DNA of 64,000 nucleotides from Piper betle (lineage: Eukaryota > Streptophyta > Magnoliopsida > Piperales > Piperaceae): NCBI GenBank assembly GCA_033002965.1, contig JAURVB010004958.1, positions 40,821-104,820 on the forward strand, read 5' to 3'. The stretch's first letter is position 1; every line of letters begins with the position of its first letter. A model generated the notes under the pieces. That model was not told the origin of the DNA, did not search any database, and saw nothing but the letters and a program-made list of their open reading frames with translations. Of the stretch, positions 45,409-58,900 are shown piece after piece. The position numbers were made by a program, and so were the translations under genes.

Positions 45409-46495
45409 GGGCTTTGCCTGGATTGTTGTGTTTGATGAATTCGATGTTTTTACTTTTGTGATAAGCTCTTACAAAAAATTCTATAATTTTCAGTAGAAAA
45501 AGTTGTATAAAAGGCATCATAATAATTTTAATGTAGAAATGATAACAATACAATTAAAAATTTTTTTATCCATGGCAAGCCGTACAGTAGATTTAAAGTT
45601 ATTGTGGACTATATTGCGCTAAAAAAAGTACGACTAATTAAATAATTATAAAAACGGTAGAAAAATATATCAAATGTACATATGCCTACGATAATATAAC
45701 ATGTGGAGTATATTATTGTGGACATAAGTATATTCAAGACATTTTTCCAACGATTTTCTTTTTTTTTGTTGAGAATTTTACTCTCTCCCGTGGTAGTATA
45801 ATAACATATGTTCCACAGCTTGCAGTGGATAAACTTAGTATTTTTTGGTAATGATATAAACACTTAATTTGTGATTGTTACAAAGTTATTGCTTGTGATA
45901 GCCATTATAAATAATGGAATGGTATATAAACTATAATGAATAAAATAGCAACGCTGTTCTCCTCACATCAGGTTAAAAGATCAGGTTACATAATTGTGGC
46001 TTCTTCGAAGCAGCCAAATGGAGAAATTGAAAAACACTACCTTTTGACCTTTTTATATTTATAAATATTATTTATACTTTATAATTAATTGATTTTTATT
46101 AAGGCCAGTAGACCATCTCATCAACATCAAATAACAAACATAATAAATTGCTTAATTAGCATTAACGAGGTTTCGCTTTGTAAATTAATATAAGATGGCC
46201 TTCTTTTGATGACTAACTAATCCAAGTTTGGATATGTGGGCTTTGCTTGACTTGTTGTGTTTGATGAATTCGTTGTTTTTACTTTAGTGATAAGCTATTC
46301 AAAAAATTTCTCTAATTTGCAGCAGAAAAAGTTGTATAAAAGGCATTAAAATAATTGTAATGTAGAAATGATAATAATACACTTTAAAAGTTTTTACTTT
46401 TATTTCTGATAAGCCGTAAATTATATTTAAAGTTATTGTGGATTATATTGGTTTAAAAAAGTACGATTAATCAAATAATCATAAAAACTATAAAA
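45409..46495. repeat. 250-bp direct duplication, copies 829 bp apart
   Basis: 45409-45660 and 46238-46495 both run from 'gggctttgc' through 'gttgtgtttgatgaattcg', 'aaaaagttgtataaaaggca' and 'tgtagaaatgata' to 'aaagtacgaytaat', with small indels. They are non-coding. They may be the terminal repeats of a short element or an old duplication; no TG..CA ends were seen. Confidence 0.65.
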
Positions 46496-49400
46496 TAATA
46501 ACTAGAGTTCTTGATCACTGGTTAGAAGAGTAATTCGGCCTCATTAATTTTACAATGGATTCTTTTTTATTTTTTATTTTTTTATAACTATCTGTTCTTT
46601 GTTTGTGATCCTATAGTGAAATTGCCTAAAAAATATCATGTTTATTTTATTACACAGGGACCAAGTGTAAATAATATATTAGAATATCATTTGCATCAAA
46701 GATGATTATAATTATTTTTAAAAAAAGTGTTAATCCAACTCAACCTATCTTGTTGTGCATGATCCAAATGGGATTATAATTCCCAATATATCATATTTAG
46801 AACTAACCACTTAAAAAAAGGGATTTTAATTAATTAGTTTGATGTCACAAGACCACAAAGAATCAGAAAAGAGGCAAGTAGGCAATTGCTGTAAAGTAGA
46901 GCCAAGCATGCTTGGTTGTACACAAGCTAAAGTTTGTTTTTACTTCTTGTATTCATGGCAGGTTCCATTTTGTCTTTTAAAATGAGTCATGATGATCTGA
47001 TATGTGATTCCTATCTGATCATGACCTTCTTGATCTTCCATAAGTTATTGGCAGAGTAAGTATAAATTGAATAGGATTTGATATTATTATATAGCTTTGG
47101 GAAAAGCTAAAGCTGTTAGTGTAGGAGAATTATATGATATTTACCTCAGTATTGCACAAAACATACTTTTACTTATTGGTATTTAAAAAATATATATGGG
47201 TAATTAACCCCTTGTTCTTTGGCTCTAATATTGTGTAAATATAAATGGATTAATCATTTTGTCTAAAGCTCAAGCTTTTAGCTAAGAAATGAACCATTTA
47301 ATATTTACTCTTGCATGAGTAAGCATATTAACATAAAATTTAATTACATGTTGAATAAAAATCAAACATGTTTTCTTATAAAGGAGCCCTTAGATAAATG
47401 ATAATTGTTTAGAATTAACATGAGAATGTGTGCATTTGCCCCTTATTTGTCTACGCTTGTTCCCCAATTTCCTCAATAGCAATTCAAGCACAATATCCTA
47501 AAATTTTGATGTGAAAATTAAAGGATTGTAATTTTATCATCATGAGGTAGGATGTGGAGATGTACACACACACTATCTGCCCCTAACCCAAACAAAGGCA
47601 GATGATTGTTTCAAGCAGGGTATTCAAGTATTGTAAATTAACACTATGATTTATAATTATATTATAAAATATACCCAAGTGGACAAAGAAGAAAAAAGAA
47701 GCTAATGTTTTTCACGTAGTTAAATAGTCAAATGACTTTTTATTTGTAATTGCATAGACCGTAAATTATAATTCATATTTTCATTTTACTTTTTCGTAAA
47801 ATAATCTTGAATGAAGACCTTTTGGCTCAACTAGGATTTCTATAAGAGTAATCTGATTTATTATTGGGATTCAATTCATAGCCTGCCGTTGCTATTTGAA
47901 ATTAATTAATCTTTTCAAAATAAGGAGGAAGAAAAAAGATTATTTTAACACGGATATAAACTCTTTGCCGAGTTTTAACGTGGATAAAGAGAAAAAACAT
48001 ATATGTATGATAACTAGCTGTCATAATCATAAGACCAAAAATATAAAAAAAAAGAGAAAGAAAAACAAACCAAGGGCTGCTCGCAGCCTACGCCATGAAA
48101 CAAGGAGTCAAAAAACATGGGGGCGACCCATTTCCCGCTCAGGGACAAGATTTCATCGCCAAAACGTAAAAACTTTCCACAAACTTTTAATTCATCTCCT
48201 TCTTCTGTCTGTCTGTAATTGATTAGATATTTGATGGTCACCATCCTCTCTGTTTCGCATCAATTTCGCTTCCACAACCAAATGCTCGTCTTTACCCGAG
48301 ACAATCCACATCGTGATCAGAATGGAATGACCCCATCAGATTTTCTCTTTCTGGGTCTTTGCCACGCCTTCTCCTCCTTTGCCCTGCCACCAGCTTGCTC
48401 ACCTCATCCCTCTCCACTCCTTTTTAGGCTTTGATTTTATTGAAAATTTTTTTATACGAGGGGACTGTACATGGCTTAAATTAATTAATTAATGCCTTTT
48501 TTTGATATTTTGAGAATTTTATTTTCGTTGCGCTACTCTATTTTCACAACATTAATAAACACAAGCATCATACTTGTAATTTGAGAGCATGAACTAGACA
48601 TGGTTTGAAATTGAATGAAATTTTAAAGAGAATAGTGGAATTGTTAATCCTCCATAAGTGGTAGAGGGAATTGGATTTGCGGTAGTAAATCCAATAAAAA
48701 ATAATATAAAATATGTAGAAATTTATTCATTAGAGAAAGGGTCACAAAGAAAAGTAATATGAAAGAAAAATAGAAATTTGTAATGACCTAGACTAAATAC
48801 AACTTGGTAAGTTGAGTAACTTAGGCTGAAAATTGATAAGCACATCTTATTAAATATTATATCTTACCATCTTACTTACTAAATATTAAATGTAAAATTA
48901 ATTTTAAAAAATTGAACAATCTACGCACCTCATAAAATTCCACACTAGGAACTCTTTTTCTCGGCCCACAAGCCTGTGACCGTCACATCATTCAATCCCG
49001 TTACGGGTCTGCTTATCCTACTAGTTAAAGTGTAAATTGATGTGCTTAAATCATTCTTTAACGTGAACATAAGATAAATTTTTTAGAATTTCACAAAACT
49101 AGTATAATATATTTACTACAAAATAAATCTTAACACAGTTTCTATTAATTATGGGAAGAAACATGGACAAAAGTCTAGGTAAACTCCACGCATAGCCACG
49201 TAATTAACGATTAATCATCTTAATCAAGGGCAGCTCAAAGTCAAAATTACCCAAAAAATATTGCCATTTATTGCTACATAATGTCATAAAGATGATCTCA
49301 TGCGTTGGTTTATGTTGGTGTCGATTTTTCACTAATTAGTGTTGTGCGTCGGCCAACCTCGTCCATGTCGGTTCATACTACCCCCTTCACATTATTTTTC

Positions 49401-49849
49401 TCTTCTCAGGATTAGTTGCCATGTCCAATTCTCACCTTCTTCTTAGATTTTCAATATCTATTCTATTGTGTCACCAACGAGGAATGCATATTACCTAAAT
49501 CCAAGACGGTTAGGTTCTCTACAGTTAATGTTAATTGATCTGGGTTTTGTTCCACTCATCCATAGTTTGTGTGATTGTAATGAGAAACTCTAAAGAACAC
49601 ACCTAGTATAGATTTTTTATATCTGTCATCATCGTCGTTATGTTTCAAACAAATACCCTTTGACCGACTGTGAACTATATTTTATGTTTATAATTTTAAA
49701 TATTGTATCGTATTAGTTGATCTGATTATATCAAGAAATCTTTTCAAATCTTGTACAGTTTTGCCTTTGTATTATTTTAATTTATATTTGATATTAGTAG
49801 TAACAAGTAAGCTATTAGTTGATATCAAAATGACTACTTACCTTTGGCA

Positions 49850-50089
49850 CTGAAATTTAGTGACAATCGGCCACCGTCTTGACACATAATTTTTGATGAC
49901 AATTTACCGTCAAAATTTATCACCGAAAATATTTAGAGATAAATTGTCATCATTTGGATACCATCTTTAATTTATTGTCAAATTTTCTTATATTATCGAC
50001 ATTTTCGGTGACAAATTCGATGAAAAAGACATTTTATCAATGAAATTACGTTTTTGTTTTCGGTGATAGAATAGGGTTATCTACTAGTG
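49850..50089 (-). mobile_element. possible CACTA-type transposon end
   Basis: Read on the minus strand from 50089, the sequence starts CACTAGTAGATAACCC. It is followed by subterminal repeats of 'gtgacaa', 'atcaccgaaa' and 'accgtcaaaattt' type, a style typical of CACTA (En/Spm) termini. The other end and a 3-bp duplication were not found, so this is a fragment at best. Confidence 0.4.
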
Positions 50090-51024
50090 GATATTTTAAT
50101 CTAAAAATTTCTAAAAACCTATTTTTAAATTTTTATTAATAAAACCACTATATTTTAATTGGCATTTGACTAGATATTTTTATAAAAATTATCTTTAGTG
50201 TCTTTAATAAAATATTTTACTTATAATTTTAAAATTCAGTTGAACCAAGTTTAACTTGGTTGAGCTATAATAATACTTTATATTGGTTATAAAATTGACT
50301 TACATGACCATGCTTGTCGGCTACATTGATAAAATAATAATTTTAAAATATTGGGTCCAGCAAACTTCGACGAAATCCTCACATTCCACATGACAAGACA
50401 GCTAAAGTAGTGGATGTATACGCGTGAACAAGAAAGGGGTGGGGTTGCTTCCACTGTGAATGGGAAAACATGTGATTTTCATCAGTTTGGATGCATGAAT
50501 TGCTTATAAATTAGTTATGAAAAATATGAAGAGTACACATGATGGAGATCAATTTGATTGGCACATGCTTGCATAGTTGCATGTGTGCATATGAACTGCT
50601 CATGCTCAACATTTTTCTTAATTAATGCTATATTTTTTCCCCCTTCTTCTTTATAATTTTGATCCAGGGATAGCCAATTCATATTCACATATAATTCAAC
50701 CAAATATATGGTCTGCATATTAACTTCACACTTACCAATTAGTATTCTAATGCACAAAAACACACCCCTAAACATACATTAATTTACCTCTCTCCTTATG
50801 AACTAAGTATATCAGCCTTTTGCATGAACCCAACCTTCCAATGAAATTTTGCACTGATTAGCTGCCACTTTTATTTTACAAATTTTGAATTTTGTATATA
50901 CCTGAAAGAGAAAATTGGTTGAACATATCATTGATTGAACTTGACTAAAAAAATAAATTTTGGGAAAGGAATTATTATCAAAGTTTTTTTCTTAAAAAAA
51001 ATAATATAGAAATCAAGGTAGCGC

Positions 51025-51124
51025 CCTCTTTGTCATCTTTTTAGAGGTTGAACAAGAAGAGGGACACCTGCACGCCTCTTTGTCACCTTTCAAGAGGTTG
51101 AACAAGAAGAGGCACATCTGCAAA
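51025..51124. repeat. 50-bp tandem duplication upstream of the AAA-ATPase
   Basis: 51025-51074 and 51075-51124 are near-identical: 'cctctttgtca', 'agaggttgaacaagaagagg' and 'cacctgca/cacatctgca'. The second copy ends 68 bp before the ATG, so the duplication falls in the promoter or 5' UTR. Confidence 0.9.
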
Positions 51125-51192
51125 TATAAGGCCAATTCACCAATTGAAGAAGAAGAAGTTGTGGTAGTAGTATAGCAGCTTTTGGTTGAAAC

Positions 51193-52692
51193 ATGGAGCA
51201 CTTGGTGGCTGATTGGAAGTCCATCGGCTCCGTCGTCGCCACCGTCGTCTTCCTCCGCACCATCATCCGGGACTTCCTCCCGCCGGAGCTCCACCGCGCC
51301 CTCAAGTCCATCTTCCAGCGCATCTTCTCGGTGCTGCAGACCAGCGTCTCCATCCTCGTCGACGAGTACGACGCCTCCTACAACAACGACCTCTTCGACT
51401 CCGTCCAGCTCTACCTTTCCTCCCGCTGCTTCTCCTCCGCCAAGGTCCTCAAGCTGTCCAAGCCCAAGAACTCCACCACCCTCACCTTCACCATGGACGC
51501 CCAGCAGAAGATCGACGACGTCTTCGATGGCTTCCGCCTCCGCTGGTCCCTCCATTCCGTCGAGCGCAAGACCAACAACTTCGGCTACGTCCGCTCCCAC
51601 GAGGCGCGCTTCTTCGAGCTCTCCTTCCACCGCAAGTACAAGGATGTCGTCCACCAACACTATCTCCCCTACGTTATGGAGGAGGCGGCCAAAATCAAGT
51701 TCAAGAATCGAGAGAGGAAGTTGTACACCAATCGGTCCGCCGAGGACAACGGCCGGCTTTGGTCGTCCGTCCCTTTCTCCCATCCTTCGTCGTTCAAAAC
51801 GGTGGCCATCGACCCGGCCACCAAGGACGACATTATGGCCGATCTGAATAAGTTCATCAGTAGGAAAGAGTACTACACCCGAGTGGGAAGAGCATGGAAA
51901 AGAGGTTATTTGTTGCACGGACCGCCTGGTACCGGCAAAACCAGCCTAATAGCCGCCATCGCCAATTTCTTGGAATTCGATATTTACGACTTGGAGTTAA
52001 CCGCGGTGACCAGCAACTCGCAGCTACGGAAGTTGCTGATCGCCACGTCCAGCAAGTCCGTCATTGTTGTAGAGGACATTGATTGTACTTTGGATTTGTC
52101 AGAGAGGAATAATCGGCGGGGCCCGCCACCGGGGAGGAAGGTGGAGAAGTTTTCCGGCGACCAGCCGGACGGATCAGAAAGAGTGGTTGATGATCATAGC
52201 AGTCACGGAAACGGGCCGTCCCCCGGCGGCGGCGCGTTTAGCACGGTGAGCCTCTCCGGCGTGCTCAACTTTGTGGACGGGCTATGGTCGTCCTGCGGCG
52301 GGGAGCGGCTCATGATCTTTACGACGAACCACGTCGAGAAGTTGGACCCGGCGTTGCTTCGGCCGGGAAGGATGGACAAGCGCGTTCATCTCACGCACTG
52401 CCACTTCCCGGCGTTCAAGACGTTGATGAGGAACTACCTCTACTTGGAGGAGCACGAGGCGGAGGCGGAGGTGCGTGAGCTGCTGCCGGCGGCGGAGATG
52501 ACGCCGGCAGACATCGCGGAGGTGTTCATGAGCTGCGACGACGACGCCGACCGGGGGATGTGGAATTTGGTGGAGGAGATGCGCCGGCGGGTGGCCGCCG
52601 GAGAGGTGGAGAAGAGGAGGCGGGTCGGATTCGGGTCCGCACAAGACACGTGTCCGATTGAAGAGGAGGTGGAGGAGGAAGTGCAAGTGTAA
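51193..52692 (+). CDS. BCS1-like AAA-ATPase (plant AAA-ATPase, ASD/OM66 type)
   Basis: Intronless 499-codon gene for a membrane-anchored AAA-ATPase of the plant BCS1-like group, whose members sit on mitochondrial outer or ER membranes and often respond to stress or salicylate. An N-terminal hydrophobic segment (about 10-22) serves as anchor. The AAA-associated domain covers about 30-130, ending near RWSLHS. Walker A is GPPGTGKT at 243-250. Walker B is VIVVEDID at 290-297, with Glu294 for hydrolysis. Sensor TTN is at 377-379 and the RPGRMD motif at 390-395. The insert between Walker B and SLSGVLNFVDGL (about 305-347) is Gly/Pro-rich and variable, as usual in this family. The C terminus is very acidic (EEEVEEEVQV). 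Very high third-position G+C contrasts with the AT-rich flanks. A 301-codon antisense frame is a shadow. Exact orthology is not resolvable. Confidence 0.93.
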   Translation: MEHLVADWKSIGSVVATVVFLRTIIRDFLPPELHRALKSIFQRIFSVLQTSVSILVDEYDASYNNDLFDSVQLYLSSRCFSSAKVLKLSKPKNSTTLTFTMDAQQKIDDVFDGFRLRWSLHSVERKTNNFGYVRSHEARFFELSFHRKYKDVVHQHYLPYVMEEAAKIKFKNRERKLYTNRSAEDNGRLWSSVPFSHPSSFKTVAIDPATKDDIMADLNKFISRKEYYTRVGRAWKRGYLLHGPPGTGKTSLIAAIANFLEFDIYDLELTAVTSNSQLRKLLIATSSKSVIVVEDIDCTLDLSERNNRRGPPPGRKVEKFSGDQPDGSERVVDDHSSHGNGPSPGGGAFSTVSLSGVLNFVDGLWSSCGGERLMIFTTNHVEKLDPALLRPGRMDKRVHLTHCHFPAFKTLMRNYLYLEEHEAEAEVRELLPAAEMTPADIAEVFMSCDDDADRGMWNLVEEMRRRVAAGEVEKRRRVGFGSAQDTCPIEEEVEEEVQV

Positions 52693-53425
52693 TATGGGCC
52701 CTCTGGAGATGGGCCTAGGTAGAGCCCATGTAGGCTAATTGTTAAGTTTGAAGGGTGGGTCTTTGTGGTTTTTGCAAGGGATTATATTATGAGGTTGGCC
52801 CACTAATAATCCGGCAAAGGTGTCTGTTTTACTGCCTAAGATTATGATTATTTAGAAAATCATAGAATAGCATTAAGACAACTTCATGGCAAGTATAACT
52901 TATTTTCATGTGAATTTCACCTTTTGCATTGGTTATTAATTATTTGGTTTCTAGGTACCTCGATTTATTATATTTTCACAATCGAGATGCTCACTATGTC
53001 TACTTGACACACCTAAATTTCCGAGTCAGCGAGTTTTTAAAGTATATATAAAAAATAAAATTTTAATTTTTACCGTCATTTATCTCAAATTTTAGCTCAT
53101 AATTTTAAGAACTCTATTTTACATTAAAATAGGGAGTTAAAATTCTAGAACTTGCTCATTAAACTCCATGATGGAGCTTTCTAATGGGGCAATCTCCTAT
53201 TGAGTCATTGTTAGAATGCTTTGAATGCTTATGTACATGTACGTGTAAGAGAGCAGGCTATCTATGAATAAAATTATCAAACAAATAATATATTAAATTT
53301 CTATTTTTTAATCCTAATTCTAATGAGGTACCTACCCCTTGTTGAGTTGGTCTTAATTGAGAATTTAATTCTAATTTGGGCAACTTAACATTCAGGAACA
53401 AACAATTTAATAGTTAGATGCTTAT
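52693..53425. other. AAA-ATPase 3' flank, no gene recognised
   Basis: Likely 3' UTR followed by AT-rich sequence; nothing further identified. Confidence 0.5.
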
Positions 53426-53904
53426 TGTTATTCCCCCTATATTAAAAAAGTCTCATATCTAATACCTCATAGGGTAAGATCTAATAAATGTGAGAATGTG
53501 CTTGTAAATTTTTAACTTGATTAACCATTTTTAAATGTATGATTTAGGCTATTATTTTGTATTTGAGTTGGGATGTTTCAACTGATATTATAGCCGACCT
53601 AAGATCGTATTGAATGATGGACTATTAAAGAAAGAAAGAGCTTTGGAATAGAATTTTGTAGACAAATTTCTTGAAGAAAGAAGAATGAAATATAAGAAAC
53701 CCCAAAAGTCTACGAAAAGAATTTTGAGGATGAAATTTCTTAAACATGGGTGAACTATAATAACAAAAAAAAGTCTTATATCTAACACCATTGAGATGAG
53801 AACTGACGTGAAAGTAAGAATGTACTTATAAATTTTTTAACTTAATTGACTACTTTTAAAAAATAATTTAGGCCCATCAATTTGTACTTGACTGGGTTGT
53901 TACA
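53426..53904 (+). mobile_element. second TRIM-like element, perfect 5-bp target duplication
   Basis: A relative of the element in AUG1 intron 3. Terminal repeats are about 53426-53581 and 53747-53904, sharing 'aaaagtctyatatctaayac' and 'agaatgt.cttrtaaattttt'. After the first repeat, 53583-53595 reads TGATATTATAGCC, a decayed initiator-Met primer-binding site. CTTAT at 53421-53425 is repeated exactly at 53905-53909. The 5' end is TG and the 3' end is TTACA. Confidence 0.75.
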
Positions 53905-53944
53905 CTTATGACCATCATTATATTCTCATTATTAATGCTACTTT

Positions 53945-55914
53945 TGTAACACCCCAAATTTAGTTTACTTGAGAATCAGATTAGAACTGTTATGATCGAT
54001 CGAGTCTTGGCCTCTCGAAAAAGGAAGACACCACTAAATGTGTAACCAACACTCAACAAAAAAAGGATAAATAGATGTGTGAAACAACCTAATAAGAGGC
54101 TACATGCAATGACATGACATGTAAACACTCAACACGCAATACCGGCCATAATATAAATGGGTAAAATAAGTGAATGAATACATTGAAGTAACTACTGAAG
54201 CTGAAATCTAAGGTCTCATCAAGAGACCGCTATTATGTCGAATCTACTGATACATAAGCTGGTTAGAGCATATATTACAATACATCGAATAAATATATGT
54301 GAACACTCATCGAATATAAACAAAGAAAGAAAGAAAACAAGGGCGCACTGAGCATAATGTGTGTAGTAATTATCTGTCCTTCTACAATGCCGTCCCAACA
54401 CACAGGAACACATGACCTACATATATAATAAGAAAACCATCAACAAGTGTCATTGACCTGAAAAATAACCACTACAAACTATCAAGTGGAAACTGAGTTC
54501 CACAAAGAAGTAAAACTAATATATAATTCTATGGATACACTCAAAGGGCATCTATTGAACGGTCATCAAGATGGAGATTAGATAGCATCCCAAACTGAAT
54601 TGGTGTTGTCGCACTCTCAGTAAATGCTTCTCTCGGCAATAACTAGTCTCACTCTCAGGCACATAACCTAAGCCCTCTCCATACCTCTATATAACTCTTG
54701 GCCTAGAGTACAAATGCCGAGTACTCTCATGTAGCCGCTTTTAATACCCTCTAATAGCACAAGTCTAGACATGCGTTGTATATAATAGTACCAGTCTACT
54801 CCATGTCTCTTTGCTTGTAAGGAAGCTCAAGATGTAGAGATATCGTAATCCTTTAAAAATAGAATAACCCTCTTACTAATCTAGATCTTGCTACAACCTA
54901 CGTATGTGCCTGCTCACGATATAGGCCACTAACTCTCGGCTCATTAAAATAGGATGAAAATTATATATAAAGTTGGGAAGGGAATCATATAAGTAGGCCC
55001 GAAGGCAACGTGAGGTGGAGCTAAGTTTGAAAACAATACGAGGGATCTTATCATCGAAGGTTATTAATCACAGAAGAAAAATGAGTCTAGATGACCCGTA
55101 TTAAGTGGAGTTTAATAAAATAGCCACTTAATATGTCCTACGATCTGAAAATCAAATCCACGGTAGAGTAAAGCGATAAAACTGAGAAGAGTCCTAACAG
55201 ACCTGAGGTACAAGCTCCAAGCATATTGGCACATTTACGGTGTGCTTGAACTCCAGAACGTATATCAGAACCCAATACTAAGCAAAAGATCGGCAACTAT
55301 ATATGATGCATGGTTGTGGTGTGTGCTCATATCAACAATAACATCAACTCCAACAAAGGGCAATGCAAAGAAAATAAATGAAAAATGTCTGGCACATAAA
55401 ATGAGGTACACACTGTAAAACCCATGCTTTGAGTTAGCGTTTTACCTGCTTGCTGCTTTGCCTGGTTTGGACTACTTCCGAGTCGGTTTGAGCTAGACCA
55501 ACTTTCAGACCATGAGTAAGGGGCCCAGATGGCCGTATAAGCATGTTATGGAGGCTGAGTATACCTGACATACAAATGATAACTTCAGTTATACTACAGT
55601 AGAGCATGAGTTATTAACGTATACATGAGGTATATAAAATTTTTTTGCTTGTGTTAGCTAAAGATTTTAGGGCTAGATCTAGGCCATTGTAGCATTTAGT
55701 ATTCGTTTGAGATTTTTTAGGTTACCTCTTTGGCATGCATCATAAGGATTTCAGACAATCGGATTGCCCCTGTAGGACCAGCTTGATTTGAGTCTCAAAT
55801 ATTTGTCCAATTAGTATGGGTTTGAGGGTTCCACACCTTGATTTCCATCTGTAGAGTCTCACTTAGGCTTTGAGTCAATTTCAACTTTGGTCGGCATTGA
55901 TCCGAGCTTTCTGT

Positions 55915-55950
<36 letters not shown>

Positions 55951-58900
55951 CATATACCCTAATGGGCTAGGCCTATGAGTTTTTGGGAGTTCAGATCGTG
56001 CCACGTGGCAAGATTAGAGTTGTCCAAGTTAGCCTTAGCTTTCACCCAGTTATTTTTTAGGAATTTGACCCACCATTTCGATTTTTACTGTAGCACGCTG
56101 CCACTTTGGGTTGCCGCCGGTGAGTCTCTTATCCTCTTTTGGCCACCAGACTGGTATGATCATGTCCGCCTCGTAGTCTGCTATCAATCCATCCCGTCAC
56201 CACCATTTGCACCATTGGAGTCGCCGCCAGTGATAGCTTTTGTTCACTAGCATTCCATCACCGCTGCCACCTTTTAGACCATTTTCCTGTGCCGGCAAGG
56301 CTAACCACCCTAACGACTTCCCCTCGTCGAGATCTTCCATTAGAGACTAGCCCCGCCTCCGTTATGGCCACAATCGTTGCTGACAACTCGCACTTCCCCA
56401 ATGGCATTTTTGTTACTTTTTGGCCGTTTTCCAGCCATTTTTCAGCCAATCACCGGCTGGACAATGCCGACCATTACCCAAGTGGCTTCCCTTCGCCGAG
56501 GCCAAACTTTTAAGACAACCCTTGACCCCCACCGTGGCCGTGATTGCCATTGCCAATGTCGCCATACCGATAGCGATTTTGTCCCTTCCCGGTCATTTTC
56601 TGGCCAGTCATTGCCACAACCATCACATGCCCCTTCCTCCCCTCTGTCGATTGAGACCAGTGGTAGCCTCTATTGTGTAGCTGTCGGCATTCTCCGACGA
56701 CGAGCATCGGCGGCCTGTTTTATGCCTGTTTGCCTTGTTTGTGTCCGCCCAGCTACGCCTGTGCCATGTCCACCAAATCTAGCCCAACCCAACTTGTTGT
56801 TAACCCAAACCGAGTTAACTCGGTCCAGTTCAGGCTAGTTGACTTGGTTGCCTTTTTTAGACATTTTCAAACTGTTTTTGTTTGTTTTTCATCAGTTTTC
56901 AGTAATTCGAGACTCCCTACATTAATTTAGATAAATATTTACATTATTTGACATATTTTAATGTTATTAATATTTTTTGTTATTTATTATTTATTTCTAT
57001 TTATTTATTCATTCATTTATTACTATTTATTTCTAATTATTTATATATTTGTCAATTATGATGAATGCTTGCATTATTATTTATTATTATTGATGATATA
57101 TTTAATTAGTAATATTAATCTCATTCATGTTTATCAAATCTTATTTAATTATTTAATTATTTAGTCATTTATTTATATGTCTACTCACTCTTGTATGTGT
57201 TGATATTTACTATCGCTTAGTCGTATACTTTGTTAGTGTTATTTATATTACTATTGTTATTTATTATTTATTACTTTTCTTGATGCTGCTTGTCTACTAT
57301 TATTTTGGCATTGCTCTTTCATTTATTTGAATTATTTTATTTATTTATTTGTTTATTGCTTGCACATAGCTTGTTTTGCCTGCCAGATGTTCATATATTT
57401 CCTTTGCATTGCCCTTCTTATTTGAGTATTGTTATTGATGATGTGAGCACACACCACGACCATGCATCATCTAGAGCTGATAATCTTTAATTTAGCACTG
57501 GGTTTCGATGTAGGTTTTAGAGTCCGAGCTCATCGTTAATGTGCTAATACGCTTAGAGCTTGGACCATAGGTCCGTTAGGACTCTTATCAGTTTTATCGC
57601 TCTAGTCTATCGTGAATTTGATTTCAACATTGTAGGAGGTGTTGAGTGGCTGTTTTATTGGACCCTCCTTAATATGGGCCATTTAGACGCATTTTACTTC
57701 CTTAATTAAAAACCTTCGAAGATGAGATCTCTTGTGTTGCTTTCGAACTTAGTTTCACTTCATGTTGCCTTCAGGCCTACTTATATAATTCCCTTCCTAG
57801 CCTTATATATAGTTTTTATCGAGTTTTCAGTGAGCCAAGAGTTGGTGAATTTGACTTCGCATGTATTGTGAGCGGGCTCATACTCAAGTTGCAATGAGCT
57901 ATGGATTAGTGAAAGGGCAATTCCATTCTCGAGGGATCCTGACATCTCAACGTGTTGAGCTTCGTCACACCCAGAGGGGCATGGAATAGATGGGTACTAT
58001 TGTCTACAATGTATGTCTAGACTTGTGGTATCAAAGGGTACTGAAGGTGACTATTTGAGAGTATTCGACCTTTGTGTTCTTGGTCAGGTGTTATATTGAG
58101 GTTTAGAGGGGCTTAGCCTATGGTCTTTTCCCTAAGAATGGGACCAATTATTGCCGAAAGAGTCAATTGTCGAGAGTGGCATAACATCAGTTTAGTTCTG
58201 TAATGCTATCGACTCTATAGCTTGATGGTTCCTAAATAGATGCCTTTTGAGTATTCCCATGAAGATTATATATTATTTTCCTTCCTTGTGGAATTCAGAT
58301 TTCACTTGCTAGTTTGTATTAGTTATTTTTCAAACCAATAACACTCGTTATTGACATTTTACTTATATTTTTAGGTCTTGTGTTCGTATGTGTCGGGTCG
58401 GCTTTGGTGGAAGGACAAATAGATGCTACAGACACTTGAGCTCAACGCGTCCTTGTTTTTTGTCGTTCTTCTATTTGTATTGATGCATTTTCATGTATTT
58501 ACTTGTTGTATCATGACGTGTCTTCCTTTCTCGAGATGCCAATAGGCTTGTTTCGATCTTTTTATCATTCGAGTCTTTCAGAATAATTGCTTTAGACATG
58601 ACTCGACTCGATTGTAACAGTTCTAATATGGTTCTTAAGTGAACCAGAATCGGGGTGTTACACATAGGTAGTAAATAATTAAGTAGATAAAACAAGTCAA
58701 ATAAATAAAAGAACAATAAATAAATATCAAGAAACAAATAATAACTAGTAAATAACAAATTATGTGCTCATGAAAATAAATAATTAATTAAATAATGAAT
58801 AATAAATAACTAAATAAACTCATGAATATATAGATGGATAATAAATATGTAAAAATAAATAAAACACTATTCATGAATAACAGTAACAATATACATAACA

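Larger units (their letters stand above)
44557..51012. other. long AT-rich intergenic stretch, no gene recognised
   Basis: No open frame has a recognised domain. At 44590-44700 the minus strand reads HLLDQDHERTFKFSQLFKME, which looks coding-like but unassigned. 44755-44885 resembles one terminal repeat of the TRIM family ('ggatatccaatatattagtgaagatgg', then 'gattaaccactttttaaaaa'). A segment with mixed composition at 48000-48440 (frames at 47896-48222 and 48219-48434) shows no family. The duplicated block and the CACTA-like end are listed separately. Confidence 0.5.

Noticed and set aside
51013..51918. 301-codon minus-strand frame opposite the AAA-ATPase
   Set aside because: It is the antisense shadow of a GC-rich coding exon; the plus strand has complete AAA motifs.
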